From Nectonema munidae (taxonomy: Eukaryota > Nematomorpha > Nectonematoida > Nectonematidae): a DNA stretch of 64,000 nucleotides. The notes beneath the pieces were generated by a model. That model was given only the letters and a program-made list of their open reading frames with translations, did no database searches and had not been told where the DNA came from. Of this stretch, positions 45,301 through 57,300 are shown piece by piece. Location of the stretch: contig JAUIRK010000763.1 in assembly GCA_030549495.1 (NCBI GenBank), positions 310,001-374,000 of the forward strand, in the 5' to 3' direction. How positions within the stretch are numbered: the first letter of the stretch is position 1; every line of letters starts with the position of its first letter. The position numbers were made by a program, and so were the translations under genes.

Positions 45301-48300
45301 TATGTTATAAAATGATAGTTGAAATATTATTTGATATTGAATCCACCAATTTTATTGTAAAATTTGAATACATATTTTTTCCATAAAAAAGGTAAAGGTA
45401 CCATGGGGTGTTTTTCATCGAGAAGGCACAATTGCGCCTCTTGTATCGAACTATGAGGAAAGTAGGCTTGATGCGGGATCGAACCAAAGACTTTGACATA
45501 TCGAAGCTCTAACCAACCGTACACACGCCCCATATTACCCATAGTTCATATATTGAATCATTTGCAAAACAAAATAGTTTTTCTTCTTATACGATCACAA
45601 CTAATCCTTCAAATCTTTACATAACGCACACTCTTCTTATTTTATTTTATAACTAATAATTTATAAATGTCCTACTTATTGAGAACATTTTTTTACACCA
45701 TTTTAGTCATATTCCTTTAAGGAACACGATTTTGAATGGTATTCCTTCTAGTTTGTTTATTTTTCCAATTGAAATTTTCACAATCAAAGGGAAGCGCCTA
45801 ATGTTGATCTATTTATTATCCCCTCATAACATAGTCTCCTCGAATGAGGTATATCAAATCTTACATCTAGCAAAATATGAGCACACAGTTGAACCCCTAA
45901 TCATTTGTATATGAAATAGAAACCACTGTAGTATACAGGTTGGGAATGAAAAACAAGTTCTTTACCCGCGTTCTACCTTATAGGTTATGAGATTATATAT
46001 ATAATACATAAACATTTCAACCAATCATATTTTTCCATTAAATAAAATCACAATTTCAAAGTTAAAATTTTGAACTTTTGTGTAGAATTTTGAAATGATG
46101 CTTTCAATATGTATTTAAAATATTGTTTGAAAATTTTTATTTTAACTTTGTTTTCTCAGTGTTTTTCTATTTTTATATTTAAATATATAGTAAGGTCTGG
46201 CAGGTTTTCTCTCCGGACGTCTTGCTAAACACCTGATATTGCAAGATCTGACAGGTTGTCTCCCCAGAGGTCTTGCCCGACCTCTGATTAAAAATTCGGA
46301 TAAAATATGCTAAACGATTCACATTATTTTTTATTGAATACGGGATATACATTCTAAAACGATCACCATTTTTCTTGATTTTATTTCGACTTATTAAAAG
46401 TATGTTTATTTTATTTATCACTTAATATTCATTGATAGGTTTATTTAAATATAATTCTAATATTATGTTTCCTATTTTTCTATTTTCATTGAATTTCTTT
46501 ATAAAATTCATGAAAATTAATCAAAGTTATCTAGCCTTAATTAAAATAAATTGGCCTCCAATTTAATCACTGCTAGTTTATATTTGATAAATTGAGAATT
46601 CCAATAATACGTATTTCATTTTTATATTTACAAATATGAGTCTTCTTAGTGAAAATTTTAATCTGTAATTTACGAAGCAAAATTTGAATAAAAAATTAGA
46701 AAAACTTTTGAAAGGAACCGTTCAAATAAATTAGTATTTAACTTTGATTTTTATTTTGAAGTTGTATTTGTATTCCTCACGTTCCGCACCCTAAAATTTT
46801 TTTCTTTTCAAATACTTTTGACGGTTTTGTGTGTTGTTAGGAAAAAACGTTATTGAAATGCACCTCTTTTTTTTGGGAGAAAATTCGCGTGCGTGGGTAT
46901 CAGAGAAGCGACTACAACCTTTCAAAGCCAAAATGGAATATCCTGAATTGGTGATATACATGGATTCACTAGGTACGTCACATTTAATCCTTCAACACTT
47001 ATTATATCCTAAAAGCATGATCACTGGAATTATTTTTGTTTTTGGAATAAATACAAACTCATTCCAAATAAATAGAGATTTGGTTATTGCGGTTTAGCTT
47101 ATGCAAAAGCGATCATGTGTCAAGAATCCGTGAATATTGAGATTCAAACCAAACATTTCTAATTCAAACTCGTCATGGGTGTAGAAATGTATAGCATGCA
47201 ATTTTTCAAAGTCTTTTAATTAAGGCACCCATCTTTTTATATAGTTTAAAGTTTCAAGATTTAATGAGTTGATTTACACTTTTTACAAAAATTCGCAAAA
47301 AATTTAAAGTTTGGAAGTTTTTATTTAAGTTTTTTTGTTTTTGCTATAAAGTTTTACACACTTATAACCAACATATTAACTTTGTTTGCTAAAATTATTC
47401 CATTTTTTGCTATACTTTAAAAACTTTTTTAAAATTGTTTAGTTATTTTAGAATTAAATTTTTTCTTATTTTTCAAAATGAGTTAAATGGATTGATTGTG
47501 GATCGAAACCACGCCCCTAGTGCGCAATTATTGAAATGAGAGACTGGTAAAAATCTTTTAGCTCCTAATCAATATTGCATCGGATAGTGGGGCTGTCGAA
47601 TCATCTACTTTCGTATAAATGAGGTCTAACTGCATTACCTATGAGTGTTCTAATACAACCCTTTCCATATGGTCTTTAGAAGACAAAGACATTTTTAACC
47701 TTCCAACACCAAATATAAAATCTGCTCAACCAAAAGTTCTGTTCCCTAAAGTTTTACAAAAGATCATCTTTAGAGTTAGGCTATTAAACCTTCACTTGGT
47801 TAGAATATAGCATATCTAGGTATTACAGATAGACTGTGACCATCGGTTTCAATAACTGGTAAATGGCAATAATGAGGGATAAAGACTTAATTACATCTGA
47901 TGAGTAGTGAGCAGCAAGCAGTGAAAATCTACCATATATGAATGAGTTTGTTATCTTGTTGAGCTTGAAGAGTATTTCGCGAACTTTCTAAAAATTTTCG
48001 ACGTTTCAAAGTTCTCTCTATGATTTTTTAATAGCTCAGGGTCTCATTTAAAAAAATTAAATCCTACTTGACACAACTGTTTATTTAAAAATTGTCTGAA
48101 TAATCCAATCAATGTCAATGGGATGGATGCATCTGCCTTATCAAAGTTTGGCTCTGTTTTGGGCAATGAAACTCTCATATCATTACTCACTTCCAATCTG
48201 TTTCCAGATTTGGTTTCAATGTCCAGTAGCAACCAAAACACTTGCTCACACTCATATGCCAATCGAATCAGAACTTTCAGATCCACCTTTGCAACATCAG

Positions 48301-51300
48301 CATAGGACTGTCCCATTTCAATCGAAAAATCGCTATGAGACATTTCAAAAAACATGTTTTGCACCTCCTCAATTATTAATCAAATCAATAAACCGTTCTT
48401 GAATTAAGATGTCATCTGGGGCCAGATTATTAATCGAGATTATAAACGGGGTTTTGATAAGTATTTTTCAAATTTTTGTAGATTAAAAAAATAAAGAGAG
48501 CTAAGATATTCTTCGAAGTGTTTAAAGCCTTCAGGACATCCTTATCGATGTCCATCTTTATCACCTATGTTCAAAAATCGAGCAAAATTTTTCTTCCCTA
48601 AGAATGCCATAAATTAGCTTCATTACAAAAACTGTTAATTTGACAATTGAGTGCTGTGATCTCTTTTCCTTGTAGCACAAAAGGGAATTCATAGATTTAA
48701 ATATGTTTACTAAAAATGATAGGAATATACGAAAACGGAGATTAGAAAATTTTATTTGCATGCCTGATTTGTTTTGCCGAAATTGCTGGATTTCTTTCCA
48801 TAGTTTCTATGTAGATCATGCTAGAGCACGGTCAGTACACACTCCAAGTGGATGTTCGGGCTTAATAACATATGTTGTAAAAAATTTCATACCTTCTCAA
48901 ATATTTCTCTTGTAGGGGTTCTACTGCTAAGAGTTTTGTAAAACAACAAAATATCAAAAGGTGCTTGTCATTTACATATTATACGTAAACGCAAGAGTGA
49001 GTTAAGTTTGCCGCATCCATCCTTTCATCAAGCTAAATTGCAAAAAGTTGAAAATTAGAATTCCGAATCAATAAAACAGCTTCTGATATGTCATCAGACA
49101 TCTCTCCTATCAGCCTCCTAACGGTATCGTTTGCCAGGAAATGCTTCCACTTTACAAGTTCTGAACTTCATAGCACATTCAATATGATATCTTTACAGGA
49201 AGGTAATATCAACTGATCTCCTATGTTGGGGGACTTTTTGACAACCGATATTTTTGAAACTTTTCAAACCATACTTAATATTTTGCAAAAACATTCTTAT
49301 TTTTATCAAACCTGGATTCGTGCAATCGTTCAACTTGATGTTTAAAATAGTCCATAGCTTTGTTTACTGAATTCGAGTGTTTCATTTCCGGTTCAATCCT
49401 CATTTACCGGGCTTTAGAAGAGTGGATTTTAACATTTCAGAACACAAAAGAGACTTAGGTTCCTTTTGGCTTAAAAATTTAAGTTAATATATTTGCTAGT
49501 TAGTATATATTATTAGAAATATGTGCTTAACTTTTCCAAATTTGATTCATGCGATATTGATTGATTGGATATCATTTTTTTTACTAATCGAATTATTATG
49601 TCATTTACTCACCAGGTATACCCGATATGAAAACGCAAGCGAGTATAGGAAAGGAAATGCCTAATCGCTATAAAAAGATGTGGAAGTTGGGGGTTAAGAA
49701 GGCTCTTAATATCTTGGAATGTTTGAGTGAAAAAAAGGATGATGTTTTGAAAGACGTGAAACATGGACTTCACGATCACGATTCCCCCCAATTCATAGAT
49801 ATCAGCGAGAACAGTTGCAGTAATGATGACGCTAATCACGACCACAACTTCAAACGCAGCTCCCAAAAAGACTTCGCAATTAAACGAAATGCACTAAACA
49901 TTTTTTTGCACAAAGAAAAAATGAACTTGTCAGCCAAAAACAATCGCATCGTGACTTGCTATGAAAGTTTTCCTTTATTTATTGAAAAGTGGAATCGCCT
50001 ATCGGATGAGCAGAAAATGGAGTATTATGATTTGGCGCTTGACAATTCACTCTCTCTCGATTCCACTCCTCACCAGATGCATTCGTCTCTCTTGCAAAAA
50101 AGTGCTCATTTTTTGCTTTTTGCCAATGAAGTTCTAAGCCGGGTTTTTTTTTAAGGTGCAAGCAGTGATAATGTGGTTGAAGAAAATGAAGTAGATGTGA
50201 GGGAACAACATTCAGTTCTCGGCTCCTATCAACTCTCCAAACGCCCATTCACTCAAAAACGCAAGAAAACTGCTTCGCCACGCTTTTCGAATGCCACCAA
50301 CCCCACTCAAAAGGTTTTTAAGCGCAGGAACGCGGATAAAGAAAATTCGCCTCTGCCTGTCCACCACAACACCATCTCCAATCACTGCAGTCAGCCTTCA
50401 AATGGTAGAGGTAATGCATCTCCTTTCCCAGACATTTTAGACGATGATGAAGATGAAGTTGTGCAAAACATTTCAACTGGCAAGCAAAGAAATATCCAAT
50501 CTTTTAACTTTAAATCTGCGAAATTGAAAAGAAAAGGTATTCCATCGCTTTCTCTAATACTTTTCAATCTATACTTATCTGAAATATTTTTTCAATTGCC
50601 TGGTTTTCCTCGAACCATATTCCTCCATAACCCATATATTTTATTAACCCACTCTTACTCACTCTCGTCTTCCTATTTTTTAAGATAGCCCATAACCGCG
50701 CTCATTTCTTTTAATATTTGAGTTGTCCATTCATCACCCAACTTTTTATCAAGCCATCTTATATTTATCCCTTGGAGCTTTCATCTAAATTTTTAATTCT
50801 GATTTAGCACGAAAACTTCCCAAATTATTCATTTTCACTATGACCACGTATTTTATCAGCTTCAGAAATATAGACTTCTTGATTGCGTAGAGTGAATTCG
50901 GAATTGCGAAAATCTTACGCCTAAGACGAGAGCATTTAAACCATGCTCGTATGAAGAATTATTTTATCGTAGGCATTCCCTTGACCCTTCAACTAATACT
51001 GTAACGGCGATAACTAGAAGATATATTGCCCGCCTGTTGGTCGCCAGCAATGCATTTTCCCAATTGAGAGTTTACAAAAGACTTGTTGCCAGTCTTGTTA
51101 ACGACCAGAATAATCAGACGTTAGCTAAGGAAAAGCATGTGGTCATATTTTTATAAAGTCGATTTTTATATTGTCGTTTTACCAGTTATAATGAAAAAAA
51201 AAACCTCCTCTCTTTGCGCTTCATTTCCCAATCCTGATCTAGCAGCCCCATTCAGAAATTTCTCGTCAACACACTGTAAACAATGTAGTAACTTTGAATT

Positions 51301-54300
51301 TGAATCTTTATGATAAAGGTTAAAGGTGGTGTGGTATTTGCATCGAAAAAATCGCTAACAAGTGATATGAGCTGTTGAAAACTCCATCTCCGGGATAAAG
51401 ACTGCGAGTTTCAGAACATTCTCTAAGAATTTGTGAACTTCTCTCTGATTGCGAAGTCAGTGTGCGATTCGACCTCCATGTCGACGTCGGAGTAACATTG
51501 TCGTACGAATCGCTCAGAGAGGGGTGTCCATAGCCAGAATGATTTACCACGGTTTACGATTAGGTGACTGGTTAATTAGGAGCTTTGGAAAGAATTGAGG
51601 AAAAAACATCGTTTAGAAGGATCGAAAAGCCGCTTCCTCAGCAAGTATTGCAACTGTATCGTCCATGCTGATGCCAATGTCGGAACTTCAAGCATCTTTT
51701 TAACCAGTTTGATGAATTCTGCAGGAATGAGTGCATCATCTAGCTCAGAGTTTCTCAAACTGGGGTTTGCGAAACCCTGAGGGTTCGTGAAAAATTTTTC
51801 AGGGGTACGCGAGCTTTTAAAACTTACAAAAAAATTAAATTAAAAAAGTTAGTTCAAGAAATTACTTGAGATTATTTCGGCTAACTAAATTTTAAAATGG
51901 TTGCGCGCATTTATTTTTTTATTACCCAAAATTGATTGAATTGGTAAAAATATTTTTCAAGATTTTAAATATGAATTATTAATGTTAAGAAATGATATGA
52001 ATTTATTTTTCCGATTTTTTGAACAGTAAAAATATTGCATTTTCAAGCAAAAAGAAGAGGTTTAAAAAACACATTTTCGTTCTTCACGACCTCTTATTCA
52101 GTTTAATGAAGCCGGCTTACGTGCATCTTACATGGTATCATTAAGAATAGCACAAGAAAGAAAGCTCCGTTGCAGAGAAATTGTTAGTTCCTTGTTGTAA
52201 AGATAAGTTGTCTCATTGGAAGTGACTCTGCTCAGAAGGTTTCATCAATACCTCTTGATCGACGAATAGCAGATATGTCTGATGATGTCAAGCAACAGGT
52301 AATTACAGAAATATAAGATTCTGCTTTCGGAAATTTTGCAATTCAAATTGATGAGTCGACCGATACTGCTTCATGTGCTCAACTTCTTGTATTCGTAAGA
52401 TATATCAAGGATCAAGATTTTAAGGGAAATTTTTTGTTTTGTCAAACATTGAAATCAACAACAAAAGGTGAAGATATTTTCAACCAAATTTCATTCTTTT
52501 ATCGGAAGGAGGGATTAAGTTAGTATGTGCAATCACAACCGATGGAGCACCAGCAATGCTCGGCCATCGTTCAGGTTTTCGAGGAAGTGACTTCTGAAAT
52601 AAAACATCTTCATTGCATGTTGCATCGATATACGTTGGCATCAAAACTCTCGGATCTGATTTAAAATCAGTGCTTAACGATGTTGTACACATGGTGAACT
52701 CAATCTAATCTAGTGCCTAATACAAGAATTTTTTCACTCTTGTGCCAGGAATTTGGAAGCAACGAAGAAAATGTACTCCTTCACACTGAAGTTCGCTGGT
52801 TGTCGAGGGGAAATGTATTAGCAAGGGTTGAATCACTGACTTACTGAATTCTTCATGCGAGATAACAAGTTTGGAATTTGCAAAAAACTATCAGACAACC
52901 AATGGCTTCAAAAGCTTGTCTACTTAACTGATTTTTTTTTCCAAGTTTAAATTCATTTGATTTGTCACTTTAAGGTAGATTTATAACTGTGATTGATTTC
53001 ATGGAAAAACTAAGATCTTTTATAATGAAGTTTAAACTTTATGAAGAAAGGATTGAAAATTGACATTTTACTATGTTTGAACATCTTAGCAAATGTTTGA
53101 TAAAAGAGAATATAAAGAAAAACTAGAAATTCTGAAGCTTGTTAAATCCCATTTACCAGCTTTACAGATTGAGAGCGAAATTGATTAGAAATCCTTTTAG
53201 CATGGATGTTAATCTTCTTTCAGAAGATATGCAAGAAGAATTTTTAGAGTTGGTAAACGACTCTACTGCAAAAGATGCATTTGAAACTCATTCTCTCAAA
53301 ACATTCTGGTCTAAGATGTGTGATATTAATATTCTTTATATCTAAAGTAGTTTTGAAATCCTAGCTAATGTTTTCAAGTACTTACTTGTGTGAGCAAGGT
53401 TTTTCTGCGCTTTTAAATATCAAGAACTTAGTTTGGGCAAGTTGTTTATCAAGTTGTTCTCTTCATATTCCGCGAAATCTAAATCGATTCTAATGTAAAA
53501 ATGATCTGATAAGGAAGCTTGGTCTAGGATATCCCAGTTGGTAAATAATTTCCTTGCTTTGTCATTACAAATGGTTAAATCGATATGCGGCGTACAGTCA
53601 ATATCAGATCTTATAAAGAATTACGCTTTGAAACATAGTCAGCTTATTTACTATCTGTAAATCATACTTATAAGCTGAAATAAAATGGATTTTTGAGTTG
53701 TTGTGTTAATGTTATTAGTATAGCTTCAAATATGTTTTCTTAACCAGATGTTGGGAATACTTCCTAGGTATAAAGGGAATTTTATTTTTCCATGTATATC
53801 TTTCATTTATGGAGATCAGTTCGTAGGGGGTTTGTTTCCAAATAGATGAGGAGATGAAGCCGTGCAATTTTTGCATTTTCTTAAATTAATATGTAGTGCT
53901 GAAAATTTCACGCTTTAGAGATAAAACTGTTCCACATGTTAAAATGAAAATTTTCTGAAGATTGGATCCTCTTTAACAAAGAAAGACAATTCTTATCAGT
54001 ATAGAAGTGTTTATCCACACAGTTAATGCACTTTACCGAATGTTTCCTGGCAACTTTAGTCGTTATGTCCGAGTTTAGTGCATTTGAGACATCTTTGTTT
54101 TTTTGAAAGACATAAATTCTCATAGTTCGGATTCATAATTGAGAGCTTTATGAGTAGCGAGACAGAATATACTTGTTGATCTATTGAGAAAGGGTGCAAT
54201 CTGGAGGTTTAGGGGTTCGACGATAGCAAATTGAAAAGTACTGGTTTAGTTTTTTATTAATTTAATTGGCTTCAAACCTCCAAGTTGGATTAAATTGTAA

Positions 54301-57300
54301 TTGTAGAATGATAGTGTTCCATAATTTCTTTTGGCTCCATGTCAAGAGGAATTCCTTTGATTATAATCTGGGAGTAAACTCTTTTTTTTTTTATGATTTC
54401 AACATTCTCTTGCAGGACCGGCTTTACTTTATCTATATGGTTGGCGTTTTCAAGGGGATTTCATTCTTACATGGATTTATTTTATTTAAAATGTAGTTTG
54501 AACCTTATCAAGTTTTTCCTCTTCTTTTGAAGAAAAAGTTTTTCCTTTAAAAGTTTAACTGTTCTTTTCTTTATCGGCAGGGGACGATGTCACTTTAGCA
54601 TATGTTTTAGACTTATTTGCGACTTGGGGTAAAGCTGTTGATCCTTGAGCTTTACAAAAAGCTTATCAACAAAGTTTTCTATATAATTGTCGCATTTATT
54701 AAATAGATCGATTGCACATAATTGAAGGAGGTCTGATAATAGTGTGCATTGCCTAGAAATTATTTTAGTTCGCTTCTCGGGCGAAGCTGGTCATGAGTCT
54801 AATTCCATTGGCTAAAAAACCAAACCAAAATAGGAAAGAAAGAAAGAAAATAAAGTTACTTAAGAAGGTTATAACAGTAAAAGAAGGGACCAAGCAAAGC
54901 AAAACAAACAGCAAAGATTAATGAAAAGAATTTGCTCACATTTTTGATGGATGTAATCTATAAAGTATAACGAAATATGACCATTTACTTGAAATTTTAT
55001 GTGTCAGCTAAAAACTCTCACTTTACTTTTCAAATTTCAACTTGTTTGATGACTGCTAAGACATTTTTTTACATGTAAAATTTTCATCATTCGCATGTAT
55101 AAGTAGTCTGATTTCATATTTAAAATAAAATATTTTAGCTATTTTAATAAAGCTATCGACTAATCTGTAAAATCGTGGTTGTAAGTTTTGCATTAGTAAG
55201 AGTCTTACTCTCGTGAAAACTAGGAATCGGAGTCAGGAATGAAATGTTTAACTCCACTCCTAAAATTAATTATTATTGATTTTTAATTTTATTTATTTAT
55301 CCATTATTTTTTCGCTGATATAAACATTTCTAAAATTTAAGGATTAACATTAATTTGTTTTAACTTACACATCTGGTACTTAACTGTGACTTTTATGCAG
55401 GTTGGCTGAAAATACGATGCTACGAAAGTGTAACAAAATTCTATACTTATCCCTGAGAGTATTTACTCGTAGTAGTAATACGCCCTCATCTCATTATAGG
55501 AAATTAATTTTTTTTTTCTGTAATGAACTGATTGATTACACTGATAATGAGATAGTGTAATCAAGGAGCTAACAAAAACAACAACATCTGGTACCCATTG
55601 ACCATTCACTATAACTCTAAATTAAATCTTGTTATAAGAAGCTTACATCCTTGCTCTAAATATTCATAATATTTTCGTGGTCCAAAAATTTTTTGAACTA
55701 ATAAAGAAAATATTTTTTTAATCCTAAGTAATACCGTAAATGCCTTTTGTTCATGCTATATATATTAAGTACTAAACTTCAAAAAAGAAGCTAATCAGGA
55801 TAAGCTTTCTTGACTCAAAGTAACAATTTTGCAAACTATACCTGAATACAAATTATTAAAATGAGAATTCACCATTTTTGTGAGTAATCATTCTTAATTG
55901 GCTATACCGCTTTTTTGAGTTTTATTTCATGCTCTACGAATATTCCTTACAATTCTCTTCCTCGAAGAGTTAAAACGCCTTTTAATCGTGAGTAATTTAT
56001 CTTTTAACTTTGCTCTCAATTTCCCCACTTAACTCGTTTTGAGTTAAAGAAATGTTTAAGTCTGTGATATGTAATTGGGTGTGGACTAGTGTGTCCACTT
56101 TAAGGTCTTTTTTTCATTCCCCGGGGAATGAGGACCTCGTAATTTTTGAAATATTTCCCCGGGGAAGAAAAAGCGATTTTTTCACAATAAAAAAACTCTT
56201 CTAAAATGAAAAAATATAAAGTATTCTGAAAGTTTTTTATTAGTTCAAAAGTTGAATAAAATTATTTTTAAAAAATGTAAAAAAATATTCATGTTTTGAA
56301 AAAATATCTAAGAAATACTAGCGCGTTCAAAGTTTCATCGTTCAACTGGTTTCCTTAGAAAAATAACTCATTGATGAAAACACTCGTTCGGAGTCTACAG
56401 ATGTTGGTTTTATGCTTTTTAAATTCTTGAACAAATTTTCCAAAACTTCGGGCCTTCTTTTTGTTTCCAAATAAAGGTCAAACGTTTTTTTCATTATTTT
56501 ATTGCTGCTTTAATACAACTGTTTTGTTTCATCAAAAAATGTAGATTTAAAAATTTGATTTGACTTAAAACTATAAAATAAGCCTAAAATTTTCATCAAA
56601 CAGTTCAGCACAGAAGCAAATCGAAAAACTCAAAACTCCTCGGGGAGTCAAGGAATGAGTTTCTTCTCCGGGGTGGACACTGGACACCCTAGTGTGGGCG
56701 TATCAACCAGCACTGATTTTTGCTAATTTGTTTATTTATATATTTTTCAATAAAAAATATTTAAGATGCAGTACCTCTTTACAATCCCACAGTATGCGTT
56801 GTGTGTGAAGAAGTTTGCAAAGAGAATGGAGATTTATTGTCTGTTGTTATCAAATGCAAGACCGCTTTTTGCCTCAACGCATACCATATTAAGTGCATTG
56901 TGCGCACCCTCCGCCAAACAGTAAACGTAGAAGATTTCTTCTGCCCCGACTGCTCCGACAGTTAGTTCTTCGTCGAGTCCTTTCCCATCAATTTGCTCTT
57001 TTTTTGTTCTTTTTTTCGCTAGATGTTAAACGCTGCTTTGTGTGTAAGGAAAGTGATGCCTCCTCGCAAACGCCTCTTCAAGCCTGCTTGCTTTCCTCCT
57101 GTAAGAAGCTCTACCATAAAAGTTGCGTATCGCTCTACCCCCTCACCTGCTTGCGTAGTGACGGTTTCATCTGCCCGATGCACCACTGTTTCACATGCTA
57201 CGCCTCCACCTTCACCAACAATCCGCTTGCCGCTACTGGTATTCTTCACATATGAGTTATTTCAATTCACGCCTTTCACAATTTATGCAATTTCGCTTCT

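Larger units (their letters stand above)
43737..46840 (+). other. NSD intron 3
   Basis: A 3.1-kb intron with two SINEs in opposite orientation (44107-44236 plus, 45391-45532 minus) and a 51-bp tandem duplication (46193-46292). No other gene is seen; the frame 45044-45280 on the minus strand has no domain. Confidence 0.75.
50537..56765 (+). other. NSD intron 6
   Basis: A 6.2-kb intron holding a hAT transposase relic (51745-53440), a LINE relic on the minus strand (53441-54850), repeat pieces and a 605-bp hAT element (56087-56691). 50537-51744 has only shadows and low-complexity DNA. A SINE-tail-like aaaggttaaaggtggtgtgg at 51316-51335 is too short to call. Confidence 0.75.

Noticed and set aside
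45391-45532. A genuine tRNA gene at the minus-strand tRNA-like sequence
   Set aside because: The acceptor stem and anticodon arm do not close properly, and the same sequence recurs with a shared non-tRNA body, so it is a SINE head.
51320-51550. Minus-strand frame rich in S, T and R near 51.4 kb
   Set aside because: Lies in a GC-richer stretch with a SINE-tail-like word at one end; no domain is recognised. More likely a repeat than an exon of an embedded gene.
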